64,000 nt of DNA from Paludibacteraceae bacterium (GTDB taxonomy: Bacteria > Bacteroidota > Bacteroidia > Bacteroidales > Paludibacteraceae). The stretch covers positions 1 through 64,000 of the forward strand of contig JAFVDX010000009.1 of the NCBI GenBank assembly GCA_017478225.1, given 5' to 3'. Shown in pieces: positions 61,380-64,000 of the stretch (position 1 is its first letter; each line of letters starts with the position of its first letter). The position numbers were made by a program, and so were the translations under genes. Below the pieces are notes generated by a model. That model was not told the DNA's origin. It saw only the letters and a program-made list of their open reading frames with translations, and made no database searches.

Positions 61380-62111
61380 TTACTTGAGTTTATATTCCAT
61401 TCTTACTGTTATTCGAGCCTTTTTCTCTTTAGAAGATGTATTGAAAGAGCCTCCATAAGAATAGTCTTCGTCACCCGTTGGGTCAGTTATTTGGAACACA
61501 CCTAAACGCGCATTACATGCCTTGCCCAATTTGCCGCCGGCATTGTTAACTATATTTTTTGCGCGTGCGTAGGCGTCTTTTGATGCCTTTTCAATAAGTT
61601 CCAACTTCAAATCATCCAACTTAGTATAGTAATAATCAGGAGTATAACTATCAATATCTATATTTTGAGATATCAGAGAGGATATTTCACGAGAAATACG
61701 CTCTATCTTATCCACATTATACGACTGGACAGTAAATGTTTGTCCAAATCGATACCCTGCGAAACGAGAACCGGCATAATTACCATTATCATTGTAAAGT
61801 GAAGTAAATAATTTATCAGTTGAGATAAAAGAAAATGTTACTTCGTCATCACTCACCCCATTTTCCTTTAAGTATTGAGCCACCTTTTTCTGGTTTTTCT
61901 CTATTTGCTGGTAGCCAGTCAACTTGTCGTAATTTTCTACAGTCAGATTACCTTTCCAAACTATCATGTCGCTTGTAAATGTAGTCTCTCCCAAACCGGT
62001 TACAGATACCGTGTCATGAGACTTGCCATAATAGGTGATAGCCGAGGCTAACACTACCATACTGATTACTATGGCACAACCAATAATCAGAGGTTTCCAA
62101 AGATCTTTCAT
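61380..62111 (-). CDS. SIMPL (DUF541) domain protein
   Basis: A 243-residue protein with an N-terminal signal anchor (about 7-28) and a SIMPL domain (about 33-240) starting VSVTGLGETTFTSDMIVW. Residues near 175-200 (EKASKDAYARAKNIVNNAGGKLG) match the family's helix. These periplasmic or surface proteins have no firmly known role; some are linked to oxidative stress. It has its own promoter and terminator. Confidence 0.9.
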   Translation of the reverse strand: MKDLWKPLIIGCAIVISMVVLASAITYYGKSHDTVSVTGLGETTFTSDMIVWKGNLTVENYDKLTGYQQIEKNQKKVAQYLKENGVSDDEVTFSFISTDKLFTSLYNDNGNYAGSRFAGYRFGQTFTVQSYNVDKIERISREISSLISQNIDIDSYTPDYYYTKLDDLKLELIEKASKDAYARAKNIVNNAGGKLGKACNARLGVFQITDPTGDEDYSYGGSFNTSSKEKKARITVRMEYKLK

Positions 62112-62154
62112 AATATTTTTAATTTATTATTAATTTCATACACCTTCCAGAGCG

Positions 62155-62186
62155 CAAAATTACTATATTTTTTGTATTTATACAAT
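62155..62186 (-). promoter_or_regulatory. SIMPL gene promoter
   Basis: Minus strand -7 TAATTTTG (62155-62162), 20-bp spacer and a -33 ATTG (62183-62186), 43 bp before the ATG. The -33 box is imperfect. Confidence 0.7.
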
Positions 62187-62189
62187 ACA

Positions 62190-64000
62190 TCACATAGGAT
62201 CTACATCAATTGTAATGCCTATGGCATTTGATGAACCAGACATATAAAATTTATCTATCGCCTCATTAAGCATGCGTTTAGCGTCAGTGTATGGCGCTCC
62301 TGCCTCTATCTTGAGCAAAATCTCTCGAATATACAAATTCTGGACTTTACTTACATTGGGTTGCAGCACCCTTGACACCCTACGAGTAAACACCTCTGCC
62401 AAATACCGTTGCAAGTGCAACGACTCAACATCTAACATCCTATAATCTCTACACTTGATTGTGAGTTTAATAAGCCGATAAAAAGGTGGGTATTTGAATT
62501 GTTCTCGCTCACGGATCTGAGAGTTGTAAAATTGTTCGTAATCATGACGCTTCACATACTCGAACAACTTATTATCTATGTTGTTGGTTTGGACAAACAC
62601 TTGCCCCTGTTCTCCCTTTCTTCCTGCTCTACCGCTCACTTGTTCCAACAACTGGTACGCATACTCATAACTACGAAAATCGGGCTGATTCATCAAATTG
62701 TCGGAATTAAGCACGACCACAGTACTTACATTGGGAAAATCCAAGCCCTTACTTACCATCTGAGTTCCAATCAATATATCAGCATTACGCTCACCAAAAT
62801 CAGATATGATCTGCTCATAATTATGTTTGCCTCGAGTAGTATCCTGATCCATACGCATTATTCTTGCATTGGCAAACAATAATTTGAACTCATCCTCTAC
62901 CCTTTCTGTTCCAACCCCTATCTCAGATAAAGTTTTTTGCCCACATGCAGGACATTGCTCAGGGACGGCAATGGTATAACCACAATAATGACAACTCAAA
63001 ACTCCCAATCTTTTATGCAATGTCAAACTGACATCACAATTCGTACACTTAGGGATATATGCACATTGCTTACATTCCATATAGGGCGCATAACCTCGTC
63101 TGTTATGGAGAACTATTACTTGCTTTTGCTTATTTAATTCTGCATTTATTCTATCCACAACCGGATCGGCCAGATGCATTTGCATCTGCTTGCGACGATA
63201 ATGCTCCTTGGTATCTATACATTTGAGTTGAGGCATTTCAATATCTCCATGCCTCTGAAGCAAACTGACTAAACCATACTTACCAATTTGCGCGTTATAG
63301 TAAGTTTCTATAGCAGGCGTAGCCGTACCCAATAACACCTTGCAGTCATGTATTCCCGCTAATACTATGGCCGCATTACGGGCATTATACCTCGGAGACG
63401 GATCTTGCTGCTTATAACTCTGATCATGCTCCTCATCTACTATTATCAAGCCCAAGTCACTAAATGGTAAGAAAATTGACGACCTCACACCCAACACCAC
63501 CTTGTAGTGGTCATGTTGAAGTATCTTACTATATATATCTGCCCTCTCATAATCCGAAATACGAGAATGATATACACACAACAAATCGCCCAAAACCGCC
63601 CTTAATCTATCTGTTAATTGAGTCGTTAAGGCTATTTCCGGCACTAAATAAAGCACCTGCTGACCACGAGCAATTACTTCTTTTATAAGGTGAATATATA
63701 CCTCAGTCTTTCCACTACCGGTAACTCCATGAAGCAATACCACACGCTTCTTTTGCCATAACCCTACTATATCTTTATACGCCTTCTCTTGATATGTATT
63801 TAAGGCCTTGATTCTTTCAGTATTCAAGCCATAAATATCTTTTTCTTCTCTCTCTTCTTTTTGCTCGGTAATTACTAATATTCCTTTTTCTACAAGCGCC
63901 TTCAATGCTGCTGCATTGCCCTCTGACATATCTATCAGTGCTTTTTTCTTCACCTTTCCATTCTCATACAAAGAAATAAAATCAGACAACAATCGCTGCT
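62190..64000 (-). CDS. priA: Primosomal protein N' (PriA helicase), partial, N-terminus beyond window
   Basis: About 603 codons of the C-terminal part. The frame stays open through the right edge (the codon at 63990-63992 is an internal Leu, not a start), and full PriA is about 750-830 residues. Walker A GVTGSGKTEVY, the DEEH box IIVDEEHDQSYKQ, the zinc-binding cysteines CKQC...CTNC...CHYC...CPAC and the helicase motif with VSGRAGR are present. PriA restarts stalled replication forks. It ends 78 bp before the SIMPL gene start; the SIMPL promoter lies between and slightly overlaps no coding sequence. Confidence 0.95.
   Translation of the reverse strand, partial: QRLLSDFISLYENGKVKKKALIDMSEGNAAALKALVEKGILVITEQKEEREEKDIYGLNTERIKALNTYQEKAYKDIVGLWQKKRVVLLHGVTGSGKTEVYIHLIKEVIARGQQVLYLVPEIALTTQLTDRLRAVLGDLLCVYHSRISDYERADIYSKILQHDHYKVVLGVRSSIFLPFSDLGLIIVDEEHDQSYKQQDPSPRYNARNAAIVLAGIHDCKVLLGTATPAIETYYNAQIGKYGLVSLLQRHGDIEMPQLKCIDTKEHYRRKQMQMHLADPVVDRINAELNKQKQVIVLHNRRGYAPYMECKQCAYIPKCTNCDVSLTLHKRLGVLSCHYCGYTIAVPEQCPACGQKTLSEIGVGTERVEDEFKLLFANARIMRMDQDTTRGKHNYEQIISDFGERNADILIGTQMVSKGLDFPNVSTVVVLNSDNLMNQPDFRSYEYAYQLLEQVSGRAGRKGEQGQVFVQTNNIDNKLFEYVKRHDYEQFYNSQIREREQFKYPPFYRLIKLTIKCRDYRMLDVESLHLQRYLAEVFTRRVSRVLQPNVSKVQNLYIREILLKIEAGAPYTDAKRMLNEAIDKFYMSGSSNAIGITIDVDPM

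Noticed and set aside
63990..63992. Start of PriA at the right edge
   Set aside because: The codon is TTG (Leu) and the frame continues to the window end; PriA is simply cut off.
1..64000. tRNA, rRNA, CRISPR arrays, prophage or complete IS
   Set aside because: No cloverleaf-like pattern, repeat-spacer array, phage gene or transposase was seen on either strand; this is from reading only and a tRNAscan/Infernal run would be decisive.

Overview
This window (about 37-40% GC by eye, dense coding, short gaps) is chromosomal DNA of a member of the Bacteroidota, most likely the order Bacteroidales. The evidence is direct: promoters fit the Bacteroidota consensus TTTG-N19..21-TAnnTTTG, Shine-Dalgarno sequences are weak or absent, and typical gene families occur (PorT, a type IX secretion C-terminal tail, DUF4293, DUF4494, DUF6242, DUF3737, S16 with a long Ala/Glu tail, a one-gene NfnAB fusion, a FeoA-FeoB fusion). 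I see no rRNA, tRNA, CRISPR, prophage or intact insertion sequence. No stretch longer than 300 bases lacks a gene.

Layout. 1-2420: 5' part of a secreted repeat protein gene running off the left edge. 2440-7210: lepA, an S41 protease lipoprotein, a flippase-like membrane protein and tonB, with a small MITE-like element between lepA and the protease. 7311-12476: a tightly overlapping minus-strand operon aroC / polysaccharide deacetylase / FemAB-like transferase / glycosyltransferase / Wzx flippase. 12565-20981: the divergent plus-strand series of a second FemAB-like protein, a DEAD-box helicase, a short RNase R, aroB, a type IX secreted Ig-like protein and an RluA-type pseudouridine synthase. 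21081-30862: nfnAB, rpsP, efp, porT, fabG, DUF4293, then an Lnb-phosphatase-like fusion, DUF4494 and yggS. 30815-39641: minus-strand BadF-type kinase, fumarase, M16 protease, cysS, rluD and a PASTA protein. 39771-42940: TPR/PD40 protein, deoD and a Ca/Na antiporter. 43039-47404: an overlapping fba / MATE / DUF3737 / malY operon. 47569-54733: DUF748, cation antiporter and uvrA. 54888-57263: panC, a CWC zinc-ribbon-like protein and a DUF6242 lipoprotein. 57352-64000: a second MATE exporter, feoAB, a SIMPL protein and the C-terminal part of priA at the right edge.

The most interesting signal is a 94-bp sequence present twice (23465-23558 and 61201-61294, 91 of 94 identical). Each copy begins at the -7 box of a promoter and forms most of the 5' leader of an iron-linked gene: nfnAB (an iron-sulfur flavoenzyme) and feoAB (ferrous iron uptake). 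I suggest a shared cis-acting leader RNA, possibly iron- or redox-responsive. Other points of note are a fusion of an Lnb-type lipoprotein acyltransferase with a metal-site-degenerate phosphatase domain, two divergent operons that each pair a FemAB-like protein with a shikimate gene, and several genes whose promoters sit so close to the start codon that their mRNAs should be leaderless or nearly so.

Several start codons were revised: TTG starts that lie in or upstream of promoter -7 boxes were discarded for the next ATG (aroC, MATE 2, the DUF6242 gene), and others were moved to give the usual short overlaps.
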